From: Paenibacillus sp. OV219
Lineage (GTDB): Bacteria > Bacillota > Bacilli > Paenibacillales > Paenibacillaceae
DNA length: 64,000 nucleotides
Assembly (NCBI RefSeq): GCF_900110075.1
Contig: NZ_FOCJ01000004.1
Coordinates: 124,001-188,000 of the forward strand
Direction: 5' to 3'
Shown: piece by piece, positions 1-8,264 of the stretch
Layout of the letters: each line of letters opens with the position of its first letter
Position numbering within the stretch: the first letter of the stretch is position 1
Notes under the pieces: model-generated
The model's input: the letters and a program-made list of their open reading frames with translations, nothing else
What the model was told of the DNA's origin: nothing
The model's database searches: none
Program-made: the position numbers and the translations under genes

Positions 1-223
1 GCCGCACTAGCTCCTGAATTTCCGTGAACAGCTCCGGCTCATATTCCTCAATCCATTTGTACAGAATGACCTCATTATGATTGAAAACATACCCTTCATA
101 TTCCCTGCAAAATTCAGCCGCAGCTCTGAACGTCGACACTGCTGCCGCAGCTCCTTCCTCCCATTCCCACTGCCATACAGGGTCCAAATGCGCATTGCTT
201 AACAAGTGAAGCTTCGCCGCCAT
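1..223 (-). CDS. Alpha-mannosidase, GH38 family (N-terminal 74 residues; runs off the window)
   Basis: Only the first 74 residues lie in the window; the rest is beyond position 1. The start ATG at 223 follows an AGGAGGA ribosome binding site at 231-238. Residues 5-18 read HLLSNAHLDPVWQW, the characteristic opening of glycoside hydrolase family 38, in which the His and Asp of the HLD triplet bind the catalytic zinc. Family members remove alpha-linked mannose and many bacterial ones are cytoplasmic; no signal peptide is seen here. The gene lies downstream of, and on the same strand as, the beta-helix/LacI/rbsD cluster but is separated from it by a terminator, so it probably has its own promoter in 224-338. 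The family call is firm, the exact substrate is not. Confidence 0.85.
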   Translation of the reverse strand, partial: MAAKLHLLSNAHLDPVWQWEWEEGAAAAVSTFRAAAEFCREYEGYVFNHNEVILYKWIEEYEPELFTEIQELVR

Positions 224-338
224 TCGTTCATCCTCCTGGAATCATTTTCTCCCATCAAACATGTTCGTTATTAACATTAAATGTTTCTATCAAACATACA
301 ATACCTCACATTCCATGCGCTGTCGATAGAAAAGAAAG

Positions 339-380
339 AAGGCGATTCTACCGCTCACCCTAGCCAAGTAGATTCGCCTT
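339..380 (-). terminator. Rho-independent terminator after the beta-helix gene
   Basis: Arms at 339-351 and 368-380 form a 13-bp stem with a single mismatched position. On the minus strand the hairpin is followed by a T-rich tail (CTTTCTTTT). It sits 13 nt past the stop codon of the beta-helix gene. Confidence 0.8.
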
Positions 381-392
381 CCCCTCTTACAT

Positions 393-2384
393 CTATTCTT
401 GTACAAACGCGATCTCGTCGAACGATATGGTGAAGTCTCCTCCGATAGATGTAATCTGAAGCTCCAATAGGTTCAGCTGGTTCAGATCAGGATTGCCTGT
501 CATGCTCCGCATCCATCCGTTCACTTCGCGGGTCAGGGGGATGCATTGATGCGACCATCCGTTTCGCGCTTCCGAAGCGATCTGCGTCCACTCGAAGAGC
601 GGACATGCGGCAACCCACTGCACGTACCGGTTGTCTGTTTGTTTCATACGGACGGTGAAGGCAGACGGCGGGAAGCCTCCCCATGTCTCATGCGAGAATT
701 TGATCCAGAAGTGAAGCTCACAGCCGAACGCTAGAGCATCATCCGCCGCTGTATTCGGTATATCAAACTGCAGCTTGACGAGTGAGGATGTGGCTTGCAG
801 CTGCACAGAAGGTCCGGCATCAACGGTCTCTTGCTCATTTAGCTCAAGATGAGCGCTTCGGCTCGGAAAGGCTTCCTTTATGACCGCCGAAACCATATCG
901 AAGCGGTACTTCACTTGCTCGTCAGCTGGCAGCACATGAAGGTCGATCCAATCGAGATCCACTGTGCCTAATGCGCTTATGACCGTAAGCCCCACTCGAT
1001 AAAATCCTGGCTCCGCGTATATATGTTCGACTACTGAATCCGCGCTTCTTGTTCCATCCCCCAAGTCCCATTGATAGGTCAGGCTGCTACCTCCGTCAAT
1101 ATCCTGGCTGTACGATCCGTCGAATTCCACCACGCCCCCTGCTCGCGGGCTTACAGTCGCGAGTGTTGCCACAGCTACCGGCGACGGGCCATCCGCAACA
1201 CAAACGGCAACTTGCGAGACGTTCACTTCGTGATGGAAATCTCCGCTGCCATTGCCAGTTATGGTGTTGCCGGCAAAATACAGCTGCTTCGCATGTTTGA
1301 TATAAACACCATACGTGTCGTTATCTGTAATCTCGTTCTGCTCGACGATCCAATGGTTCGCTTCATAGCCTTCCTTATAGCCGATCGCGAGCCCTACGCT
1401 CTTATTGTGATGAATCCGATTGCGCCGCATCGTGAAATGGCTGCTCGAGCCGTTCACGACCGCGATTCCCGCGTTGCCGAATTTCTCCGGTGCGTTCGCG
1501 ATTCGGAGACCATTATAAGCGGCTTCGTTCTCAATCAGCACCGCACGGCACGAGCCTCCGAGCCAGAAGCCGTAGCTGGAATGGTTGCCCTTATTGCGCA
1601 CAAACACGTTGCCTGGATCCCATACTTCCCATGCATTGTTGTTCGCATAGGATGCATCGTTATTTTCAAAATAGTTGCCTGTGCTTACATAGCCATTCAG
1701 CGAGCGAATAAACACGCCATCCCCGCCGTATGTAAAGTCGTTATTCCGAATCCGGTTGTCATTCGATCCGCTCTCGATGAGCACGGAGGTTGAATCTCTC
1801 GCATGGACCTCCCCCGGATCGATTCGAATGCCATAATTCATGACGTTGCTATCGATCTCGTTGCCAGAAGAACCCCATAGCTTCAAGCAAACATTCGTGC
1901 AATTGGCAAATGTGTTGCTGACTACCTTATTGCGGTTTGCGTATCTCAAATAAAGCCCGTTCCAGACACGATTGCCAATATTACGGGAGATGATGCTCGC
2001 TGAGACACGCTCGAGAAACAGCGCGCCGTACGGTTCTCCATCACCCCAGCCGTAATCAGGATCCGTATAGTTGTCGGAGAAGTCATTGCAGTCGATAACC
2101 CAATCTGAGCCATTCGACACCTTCATGCCGGTCTTGAAGCCATATACACTTAGATTCTTAACTGTAACACCACAATATCCATTGCAGGAAACACCTGTAC
2201 CGTCGTAGGTGTGAATATTGCCGGGCTTTCCTCTGCCACGAATAACTGCACCGTTGCCATCAATCGTAATATGGTCGGCAGCGATAACGATGCCCTTGCT
2301 ATTGCTGAACACATATTCACCTGGCTCAAAAATAACGTCCTCGGTAATAATCATACCAGCGTATGGCTTTACAGTTTGCAGCAT
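393..2384 (-). CDS. Right-handed parallel beta-helix protein with a PKD domain
   Basis: From the chosen ATG the protein has 663 residues. The first two thirds are short Asn/Gly-rich coils (NNDF, SGNEIDSN, RRNRIHHN, GNTITGNGSG) typical of the NosD/pectate-lyase-like beta-helix superfamily. A PKD domain follows, with YQWDLGDGT and HIYAEPGFYRVGLTV, and then a C-terminal beta-rich region of about 165 residues that may be a carbohydrate-binding or jelly-roll domain. Folds like this usually bind or cleave polysaccharides; no catalytic residue can be assigned by eye. No signal peptide is visible, which is odd for a PKD protein. The start is uncertain: the frame is open back to a TTG at 2492 overlapping the regulator gene, with ATGs at 2417 and 2384, and none has a convincing ribosome binding site. 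It is probably cotranscribed with rbsD and the LacI regulator. Confidence 0.75.
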   Translation of the reverse strand: MLQTVKPYAGMIITEDVIFEPGEYVFSNSKGIVIAADHITIDGNGAVIRGRGKPGNIHTYDGTGVSCNGYCGVTVKNLSVYGFKTGMKVSNGSDWVIDCNDFSDNYTDPDYGWGDGEPYGALFLERVSASIISRNIGNRVWNGLYLRYANRNKVVSNTFANCTNVCLKLWGSSGNEIDSNVMNYGIRIDPGEVHARDSTSVLIESGSNDNRIRNNDFTYGGDGVFIRSLNGYVSTGNYFENNDASYANNNAWEVWDPGNVFVRNKGNHSSYGFWLGGSCRAVLIENEAAYNGLRIANAPEKFGNAGIAVVNGSSSHFTMRRNRIHHNKSVGLAIGYKEGYEANHWIVEQNEITDNDTYGVYIKHAKQLYFAGNTITGNGSGDFHHEVNVSQVAVCVADGPSPVAVATLATVSPRAGGVVEFDGSYSQDIDGGSSLTYQWDLGDGTRSADSVVEHIYAEPGFYRVGLTVISALGTVDLDWIDLHVLPADEQVKYRFDMVSAVIKEAFPSRSAHLELNEQETVDAGPSVQLQATSSLVKLQFDIPNTAADDALAFGCELHFWIKFSHETWGGFPPSAFTVRMKQTDNRYVQWVAACPLFEWTQIASEARNGWSHQCIPLTREVNGWMRSMTGNPDLNQLNLLELQITSIGGDFTISFDEIAFVQE

Positions 2385-2472
2385 GCTGTTGCTTGACCCC
2401 CGCTTCTGAATTAGCATCAGTCCGACTGATCGTGATGAGCGATGCTTGAGCTCTACAGCTCTTGCAGGTGGA

Positions 2473-3459
2473 TTAAGTCGAGCTGCGTTCAATCAGCTGA
2501 ACGTCAAGCTCGTAGAAGCGATTCTCTCCGCCGTTTGATTCGATCTTGCCAATTAGGATCTCAGCGGCCATCTTGCCCATCTCCGCAATCGGCTGTGCAA
2601 TCGTTGTCAGCTCTGGCTCAGTCATGCGAGTCATTCCGATGCCGTCGAAGCCGCACAAGGCAATTTGCTCCGGTACTCGGATGCCCCGCCGGATTAGCCC
2701 CTTCAGCGCGCCAATTGCCATCATATCGTTGCCTGCGAAGATGCCGTCCACATCGGGATGGCGTTCTAAAAGCGATTGTACGGCTTCGATTCCGCTCTCA
2801 ACGCGGAAGTTCCCAGGTATGAGCAGTGATGGCGAGTACCAGGAATACTGCTGCGCAACTTGCTCATAACCTTCCAGACGCTCGCGCGCGGTGACGATAG
2901 ATTGCGGCCCGTAGATGTGCGCGATTTTGCGGCACCCCTTATCAAGTAGATGCTGAACCGCAAGTGTGCCGCCTTTTCGGTTGTCAGCACGAATGATACT
3001 GCAGTTGTCCGCATTGCCGCTCCGGTCGAGCACGACAATCGGTGTGCCGGATTGACGCAGCTCCTGCAGATCCTCTTGCAATAACGAATCCGTTGCAAAA
3101 ATAAACCCGGCTACGCTGTTGCGATGGAGCGACTTAATATAGGCGAGCTCCTTCTCCCTCTCATTGTCCGAGTTGCACAGAATGAGCGTGTAGCCTCGGC
3201 TAAGGCAAATGTCTTCGACCGCTCGAGCGAGCTCCGGGAAGAACGGGTTTGAAATATCCGGCAGGACGAGTGCGACAACTTCCATCCGCTTCCCTGCGAG
3301 CCCACGGGCAATCGAGCTCGGCTGATAGTTCAGCACTTCGATGGCCTGTTTGACTTTGCGTTCAGTCTCCTTGTTCACGTAACCGTTTCGGTTAATAAAG
3401 CGGGATACTGTAGCGACGGAAACGCCGGCAAGTGCAGCCACGTCGCGAATCGTAGCCAT
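2473..3459 (-). CDS. LacI-family transcriptional regulator (RbsR-like)
   Basis: A 328-residue protein. Residues 2-25 are the helix-turn-helix and hinge start (TIRDVAALAGVSVATVSRF), and the rest is a periplasmic-binding-protein-like effector domain (VVALVLPDISNPFFPELARA, GIFAGNDMMAIGAL, ALCGFDG). The start ATG shares one base with the TAA of rbsD (TAATG), which indicates translational coupling and fixes the start 18 bases inside the longest frame. Because it follows rbsD it most likely answers to ribose or a related pentose, as RbsR does, but the effector is inferred from context only. Its likely operator is the CCGG-centred near-palindrome upstream of rbsD. Confidence 0.9.
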   Translation of the reverse strand: MATIRDVAALAGVSVATVSRFINRNGYVNKETERKVKQAIEVLNYQPSSIARGLAGKRMEVVALVLPDISNPFFPELARAVEDICLSRGYTLILCNSDNEREKELAYIKSLHRNSVAGFIFATDSLLQEDLQELRQSGTPIVVLDRSGNADNCSIIRADNRKGGTLAVQHLLDKGCRKIAHIYGPQSIVTARERLEGYEQVAQQYSWYSPSLLIPGNFRVESGIEAVQSLLERHPDVDGIFAGNDMMAIGALKGLIRRGIRVPEQIALCGFDGIGMTRMTEPELTTIAQPIAEMGKMAAEILIGKIESNGGENRFYELDVQLIERSST

Positions 3460-3860
3460 TAGAATACAACTCCGCATACGAGAGATACATTCGCGTACGG
3501 CGTAAATTCACCTGTTCGGATGACCGCTCGCGCACCTTGCTTCACATGCGTCTTGAATGCCTGATGAGGCAAGTGGTGAATCGGCAATTGCGTGCCAGTC
3601 AGCGTAATCATTTGATGGTACAGCTCCGGACTTTTCTCGATCATTTCCTCAGCGATGATGAACTCTTGGACGCACAGCTCATTCAGAATGACTTGCAGCG
3701 TCTCGATAAATCCAGGCACGCCTTGCGTGAGCGCGAGGTCAATTCGCTTCATGTCCGCAGGAATCGGATACCCGCTATCACAAATAACAAGCTCATCCAA
3801 ATGGCCGAGCTCAGCGATCAATTTTGAAATTTTCGGATGTAAAAGAGGTGACTTCTTCAT
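3459..3860 (-). CDS. rbsD: D-ribose pyranase
   Basis: A 133-residue protein of full family length, preceded by GAAAGGAG at 3867-3874. RbsD interconverts the pyranose and furanose forms of ribose so that ribokinase can use it. The family pattern is clear: HPKISKLIAELGHLDELVI, DSGYPIP, DLALTQGVPGF near the N-terminus and the C-terminal RTGEFTPYANV. It heads a minus-strand operon with a LacI regulator and a beta-helix protein. Unusually, no ribokinase or ribose transporter follows it. A truncated sugar ABC ATPase at 59.7-60.4 kb is the only other remnant of a ribose-like import system in the window. Confidence 0.93.
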   Translation of the reverse strand: MKKSPLLHPKISKLIAELGHLDELVICDSGYPIPADMKRIDLALTQGVPGFIETLQVILNELCVQEFIIAEEMIEKSPELYHQMITLTGTQLPIHHLPHQAFKTHVKQGARAVIRTGEFTPYANVSLVCGVVF

Positions 3861-3900
3861 AAATGACTCCTTTCAGCATTCAGATAGAATGAAGATATTG

Positions 3901-3918
3901 TGTGGTACCGGTTACATA
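3901..3918 (-). promoter_or_regulatory. Candidate LacI-family operator upstream of rbsD
   Basis: The sequence TGTGGTACCGGTTACATA is an imperfect palindrome around a central CCGG, with 6 of 9 half-site positions symmetric. It lies between the promoter and rbsD, where a roadblock operator for the downstream LacI regulator would be expected. This is seen by eye and not tested. Confidence 0.4.
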
Positions 3919-3963
3919 AACGTTGAAAAAAATGGTTCAATCTGGAACCTCATACTCAGCGTT

Positions 3964-3992
3964 AGACTAGCATGGAAGCGTTTTCTTGTCAA
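3964..3992 (-). promoter_or_regulatory. SigA-type promoter with an embedded cre-like site
   Basis: On the minus strand a perfect TTGACA -35 (3987-3992) is separated by 17 nt from TAGTCT (3964-3969). The spacer contains AGAAAACGCTTCCA (3973-3986), which matches the CcpA catabolite-response consensus TGWAANCGNTNWCA at 12 of 14 positions. Repression of the rbsD operon by preferred carbon sources is therefore likely. Confidence 0.6.
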
Positions 3993-4014
3993 TTGTGAAA
4001 TACATGGACAGCGT

Positions 4015-4047
4015 AAAAAGCCGAGAACGGATGTGAACCGTCTCGGC
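4015..4047 (-). terminator. Terminator after the flap exonuclease gene
   Basis: GCCGAGA (4041-4047 on the complement) pairs with TCTCGGC (4020-4026) and is followed on the minus strand by TTTTTA. It lies about 25 nt past the stop codon at 4072. Confidence 0.8.
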
Positions 4048-4071
4048 CTCTATTGATATGTGGCTATGTTG

Positions 4072-4986
4072 CTAAACAGTCGCGAATGGGTCCATCTCAC
4101 GTAACGGATGGCCTTCGAGGATTTTAACCAGTGCGCCAAATTCAAGCTCTTCGAACTTTTGCTCAGCAGCTTCCTTCGTAATATGCCAGCTGCAGGCGGA
4201 CAGCTCGCAGCTTACCGGCACATTGATGCGAATCGTTGCGAGGTCACGGGACAGATGCAGCATATCGAGATCGGCCTCGATTTTGGAACGAACGCCCTTC
4301 GGCAGCTTATCTAGATTCAGCAGTACGCCTTCGATTGACTGGTATTCCAAAATGAGCTTGAGCGCTGTTTTCTCACCAATGCCTTTGACGCCTGGGTAAT
4401 TATCGCTCGTATCGCCCATAAAGCCCTTCAGATCAATAACTTGCGTCGGAGTCAGCTGCCTCTCTTCGAGCAGAACCGCCGGATCGTAGACCGCGTAATT
4501 CAGCTTGCCCTTCTTCATGATGACCACCTTCACCGTCTCGCTGACGAGTTGAAGCATATCATGGTCACCTGTTAGGATGTAAACTTCCGACTCCGAGCTC
4601 AGCTGTGTTGCGAGCGTGCCGAGACAGTCGTCTGCTTCAAAGCCGACGATACCGATATTCTGTATGCCCATCGATTCGACAACGTCTTTCACGAGATCGA
4701 ACTGCGGAATAAGCTCCTCTGGCGCTTCTCCCCGATTGCCCTTGTAATCAGCGAACTGTTCGGTGCGGAACGTCTTGCTTCCCATATCCCAGCAGCAAAT
4801 GACATGTGTCGGTTTGAATGTGTTGATCGCGTCAAAGAAATATTGGATAAAGCCATAGACCGCGTTCGTTGGCAGTCCTGCCTTCGTCTTGCGAATGTAA
4901 CCGGTATAGGATGTTGCATAGAATGCGCGGAACAATATGGCCATCCCGTCGACAAGCAGCACTTTGCGGTTCGTGCTCTCAGACAT
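4072..4986 (-). CDS. ypcP: 5'-3' exonuclease / flap endonuclease (YpcP-like)
   Basis: A 304-residue stand-alone version of the 5' nuclease domain of DNA polymerase I, which removes RNA primers and 5' flaps during replication and repair. The metal-binding acidic residues are visible in LLVDGMA (N-terminus), GFEADDCLGTLA and LTGDHDMLQLV. GDTSDNYPGVKGIGEKTA is the helix-3-turn-helix DNA-binding segment. A GGGGGA ribosome binding site precedes the ATG. It is a single gene closed by its own terminator and follows the aminotransferase gene at 5024-6247 on the same strand. Confidence 0.92.
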   Translation of the reverse strand: MSESTNRKVLLVDGMAILFRAFYATSYTGYIRKTKAGLPTNAVYGFIQYFFDAINTFKPTHVICCWDMGSKTFRTEQFADYKGNRGEAPEELIPQFDLVKDVVESMGIQNIGIVGFEADDCLGTLATQLSSESEVYILTGDHDMLQLVSETVKVVIMKKGKLNYAVYDPAVLLEERQLTPTQVIDLKGFMGDTSDNYPGVKGIGEKTALKLILEYQSIEGVLLNLDKLPKGVRSKIEADLDMLHLSRDLATIRINVPVSCELSACSWHITKEAAEQKFEELEFGALVKILEGHPLREMDPFATV

Positions 4987-5023
4987 GTAATCTCCCCCAT
5001 GATGATCGTTATATGAGATAAAT

Positions 5024-6247
5024 CTATGATTTCTTTTCGCCTCTTATGAATCTTCCGATTCGTTCTGCTGCTTCTACTAATCTAGCTTCGCTCTCTACGA
5101 GTGCGATTCGGACATAACCTTCCCCTTCAGCGCCAAAAGCATCGCCAGGGATGACTGCGACTCCAGCCCTTTCGAGCATTTCCCGGGAAATGCGACGAGA
5201 GTCCCATGGTTCCGACAGCTCCCACTGCATAACTGGAAGCTTCGCCCAAATAAACATGGTCGCTTTCGGATACGGCACTTCCCAGCCTTGATGGTGGAGA
5301 GCTTGGACGAATTGATCCCGGCGTTTCTCGTAAAGTGTCCCGACCGGCTTATGGGTGGTAGGCTCCATATCCTGCTGCAGCGCAATGATGCCTGCCTCCT
5401 GAACTGGGAGAAATACGCCATAGTCAATGTTCGCCTTCAGCTCGCGCAGCGCTGCAACGGCTTCACGATTCCCCGCGAGAAAGCCAATGCGGCAGCCGGC
5501 CATATTGAAGCTTTTGGACAAAGAATGAAACTCTACTGCAATGTCTAGCGCACCTTCTGCTTGCAAAATACTAGGAGGCCTGTAGCCGTCGAATGCCATC
5601 TCCGAGTAAGCGAGATCGTGAACGATGAGCACATTGTGCCGCTTAGCGTAAGTGATGGCTTTCTTGAAGAACTCCAGATCCGCCACTGCGGACACCGGAT
5701 TGCTCGGATAGTTCAGCAGCATAAACTTCGTGCGCTGCCATACCTGCTCCGGAATGGCGTCGAAATCGGGCAAGAACTGATTCTCTTCCCGCAGTGGCAT
5801 GAGATACGGCTCCACGCCTGCCAGTGCAAGCCCGGCGGCATATACGGGATAACCCGGGTCTGGGAGGAGGGCGATATCGCCCGGATTGCATAGTGAGAGT
5901 GCCAAGTGGCCGAGGCCATCTTGGGAGCCCATTAGGGAGACAAGCTCGTGCTCCGGATCAATCTGGACGCCGAAGCGGTAGGCGAGCCAGTCCGAGGCTT
6001 GCTTCAGGAAGCGAACGGATCCTTTGGATCCCGGGTATCCGTATGCATTGTCACGCAGCACCGCTTCGCTTAGTGCTGTTCGAATCGTCTGCGAGGGCGG
6101 CAGGTCCGGGCTGCCAATGCTCAAATCAATAACGTCGACGCCACTGGCGATCGCCGCTTTCTTCCACTCTGCTACTTCAGCAAAAATGGACGAGCCAAGA
6201 TGCGACAGTCGCTCAGCGCGCCATCCTTTTGTAGTCACTGTATTCAT
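5024..6247 (-). CDS. PLP-dependent class I/II aminotransferase
   Basis: About 407 residues. Fold-type I signatures are visible: GSQDGLGHL (cofactor phosphate region), LLNYPSNPVSAVADLEF, HDLAYSEMAFDGY and SLSKSFNMAGCRIGF, in which the Lys of SLSK holds pyridoxal phosphate. Proteins of this type are often annotated as LL-diaminopimelate aminotransferase, but the specificity cannot be read from the sequence. The longest frame starts at 6316 and overlaps the preceding gene by 44 nt; the ATG at 6247 (MNTVTTKG) is preferred, although its GGGGAGG box is unusually close, so the GTG four codons in could also be used. It lies 25 nt after the ArsC-family gene. Confidence 0.85.
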   Translation of the reverse strand: MNTVTTKGWRAERLSHLGSSIFAEVAEWKKAAIASGVDVIDLSIGSPDLPPSQTIRTALSEAVLRDNAYGYPGSKGSVRFLKQASDWLAYRFGVQIDPEHELVSLMGSQDGLGHLALSLCNPGDIALLPDPGYPVYAAGLALAGVEPYLMPLREENQFLPDFDAIPEQVWQRTKFMLLNYPSNPVSAVADLEFFKKAITYAKRHNVLIVHDLAYSEMAFDGYRPPSILQAEGALDIAVEFHSLSKSFNMAGCRIGFLAGNREAVAALRELKANIDYGVFLPVQEAGIIALQQDMEPTTHKPVGTLYEKRRDQFVQALHHQGWEVPYPKATMFIWAKLPVMQWELSEPWDSRRISREMLERAGVAVIPGDAFGAEGEGYVRIALVESEARLVEAAERIGRFIRGEKKS

Positions 6248-6272
6248 GCCTCCCCATGTGTCGATCAGAACG

Positions 6273-6635
6273 TTATCCGCGCCAAACTTGCTCGAAATCT
6301 TCTTCTTTGAAGCCAACGGTTACAGTAGTGCCATCCGTGACGACAGGGCGCTTAATGAGGCGTCCGTTCGACGCAAGCAGCTCGATCTTCTCTTGATCGG
6401 ACATGCTCGGCAGCTTGTCTTTCAAGCCGTGCTCTTTGTATGCATCACCGGATGTATTGAAAAATTTCTTCACTTCAAGACCGCTTAGCTTAATGAGCTC
6501 TGCAATCACGTTCGCAGGCGGTGCTGTCTCGAAGACATTGTGTGACTCTAGCTCGTAGCCGCTGCTCTTGAGCTTCTTAATCGCACTGCGGCATGTGCCG
6601 CATTTGGGATATTCATAAATGGTTAGTTTTTTCAT
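6273..6635 (-). CDS. ArsC/Spx-family thioredoxin-fold protein
   Basis: A 120-residue protein starting at the ATG preceded by TAGGAGA. It begins KKLTIYEYPKCGTCRSAIKK; the CGTC pair is in the position of the redox-active cysteines of the Spx/MgsR/ArsC superfamily. The later KLPSMSDQEKIELLASNGRL and IKRPVVTDG are also family features. Close relatives such as YusI are of unknown function. It lacks obvious features that would separate an arsenate reductase from a regulator, so only the family is claimed. It is followed directly by the aminotransferase gene. Confidence 0.85.
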   Translation of the reverse strand: MKKLTIYEYPKCGTCRSAIKKLKSSGYELESHNVFETAPPANVIAELIKLSGLEVKKFFNTSGDAYKEHGLKDKLPSMSDQEKIELLASNGRLIKRPVVTDGTTVTVGFKEEDFEQVWRG

Positions 6636-6669
6636 ATGATTGGAATCTCCTAAGATATTAAACCACCTC

Positions 6670-6800
6670 CTAAATCGAGGGCGATTGCCATCCCCTAAAT
6701 CCAGGGCGATTGCCACCCCCTAAATCGAGGGCGATTGCCACCCCCTAAATCGAGGGCGATTGCCACCCCCTAAATCGAGGGCGATTGCCACCCCCTAAAT
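6670..6800. repeat. 25-bp tandem repeat, five copies
   Basis: The unit CTAAATCGAGGGCGATTGCC followed by ACCCC starts at 6670, 6695, 6720, 6745 and 6770, and a partial sixth copy starts at 6795. Copies differ by only one or two bases. The array is followed by a perfect CCCCC/GGGGG hairpin at 6801-6815. It lies directly upstream of the ArsC-family gene and may reach its promoter. Confidence 0.9.
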
Positions 6801-6979
6801 CCCCCTAGAAGGGGGACCCCGAGGGCTCCCGCCCTCTGGACACCCAAAGGTATAACGTCGGGGTTAGAGAGGTGCTTTATTGGTGGTTTAGTGGGTTGAT
6901 CGCTTTCGTCCCTTGCGGGACACGCTTAACGTTTGCGCTGATGGTTAGTTGAACTGCATGGGAAGAAGCTCCCATTCCG

Positions 6980-7263
6980 CGAATGTGTATCCCTGGGGAT
7001 ATTCTTTGGTTACTTTCTGCGGATTTCCGCAGATGTAGGGTACCTGCTACCCTTCTTTCACCATTTGGAGCTGATTTACATCAATGTAGGGTACCTGCTA
7101 CCCTTCTTTCACCATTTGGGGCTGACTTCCGTCAATGAAAGGTATCTGCTCCCCTTCTTTCACCATCTCACGCGAATTTCCGCCAATGTAGCTGGGCTAG
7201 CCAGCTTCTTTACCCACTTCCGGCGGAAATTCCGCCGATGTAGCTGGCTTATCCAGCTACATC
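6980..7263. repeat. Array of palindromic intergenic repeats (period about 51 bp)
   Basis: Hairpin cores follow one another: TATCCC/GGGATA (6988-7001), CTGCGGA/TCCGCAG (7017-7032), GGGTA-CCTGC-TACCC (7038-7052 and again 7089-7103), AGCTGG/CCAGCT (near 7190-7206), GGCGGAA/TTCCGCC (7222-7236) and GATGTAGCTGG/CCAGCTACATC (7237-7263). They are joined by connectors resembling TTTCCRYCAATGTAG. The whole 6636-7268 interval has no credible gene. The array ends 6 nt from the stop codon of the pseudouridine synthase gene, so the last hairpin may serve as its 3' end. Confidence 0.85.
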
Positions 7264-7268
7264 GCCCG

Positions 7269-8264
7269 CTACTCCAGAGCGCGGAGAGCCACTTCAAGCT
7301 GCTGAAGATCATCCGGCAGCTTCGCTTCGAACGTCATCTGCTCCCCGGTAATTGGGTGCTTGAACGAAAGAATCGCCGCATGAAGAGCTTGGCGCTGAAC
7401 AGCTGCTTCAAGTGCTGAAGAGCCGCCTTCGGCTTCCTCTCCTGCAAAGCCGTATAGCTTATCGCCGATGAGCGGGCAGCCGATATGCTTCAGATGCACA
7501 CGAATCTGGTGCGTCCGGCCTGTTTCCAGCTTAATTCGCACTTTCGCTGCAGCACCACCGCCATAGACGGCCTCGACCTCATAGTGCGTCACGGACGGAT
7601 ATCCGTCCGCCTTGACGACGCGCAAATGCGGATTGTCCGTATCGCGGTCGATCGGCTCATCGACTGTGCCCATAGCTTCCGCAGGGCAACCGTACAAATA
7701 GGCGCGGTACCGCTTATTCACTTCTCCTGCCTGTAGCTGCTCCGATAGCTGCTGATGAATATAAGGATTCTTTGCAATCGCAACGAGACCACTCGTCTCT
7801 TCATCTAACCGATGAATCGGACGAAACCGCACCCTCTCCCCGCGCGACTTCCAATGATACACAACACCATTTGCCAGCGTCCCCGTATAATGCCCGTGCG
7901 TCGGATGAACAATAAGGCCTGGCGGCTTGTTCACGATAAGCAGATCCTTATCCTCATATACAATATCAAGCGCCATCTGCTCAGGCAAAATATCATCGGA
8001 CTCTTCTTGCTCCATCCGCAGCTCGACCACATCACCAACAGCGACGCGGTCATTCGTATACACTCGCTCACCGTTGACTGTAATGCCGCGCTCGGTCAGC
8101 TTCACCCGGGAAAGCAGCTTGCGGGACACACCGAGGCGGCGCTCCAGTACGTTACGAACCATTTTTCCATCGTCCTCAGGTTTTACGACAACAGTAAGAG
8201 CCTCATAGTACTTCACTACCGCTGCTGCATCTGCAGAAATGAACCTTCTAGTTTTCTCCGTCAT
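7269..8264 (-). CDS. RluD-family ribosomal RNA pseudouridine synthase
   Basis: About 331 residues from the ATG at 8264. It has an N-terminal S4 RNA-binding domain (RLGVSRKLLSRVKLTERGITVNG) and a catalytic domain with RPIHRLDEETSGLV, whose Asp is the pseudouridine synthase nucleophile; LETGRTHQIRVHL is the other family hallmark. It should isomerise uridines in 23S rRNA; the target site cannot be read. The start lies within a 9-bp tandem repeat that supplies an ATG in every copy, so the protein could begin with a variable Met-Thr-Glu ladder. It overlaps the adenosyltransferase gene by at least 17 nt in a different frame. Confidence 0.9.
   Translation of the reverse strand: MTEKTRRFISADAAAVVKYYEALTVVVKPEDDGKMVRNVLERRLGVSRKLLSRVKLTERGITVNGERVYTNDRVAVGDVVELRMEQEESDDILPEQMALDIVYEDKDLLIVNKPPGLIVHPTHGHYTGTLANGVVYHWKSRGERVRFRPIHRLDEETSGLVAIAKNPYIHQQLSEQLQAGEVNKRYRAYLYGCPAEAMGTVDEPIDRDTDNPHLRVVKADGYPSVTHYEVEAVYGGGAAAKVRIKLETGRTHQIRVHLKHIGCPLIGDKLYGFAGEEAEGGSSALEAAVQRQALHAAILSFKHPITGEQMTFEAKLPDDLQQLEVALRALE

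Noticed and set aside
2385-2492. N-terminal extension of the beta-helix protein from a TTG at 2492
   Set aside because: It overlaps the regulator gene, lacks a ribosome binding site and adds a basic region unlike a signal peptide.
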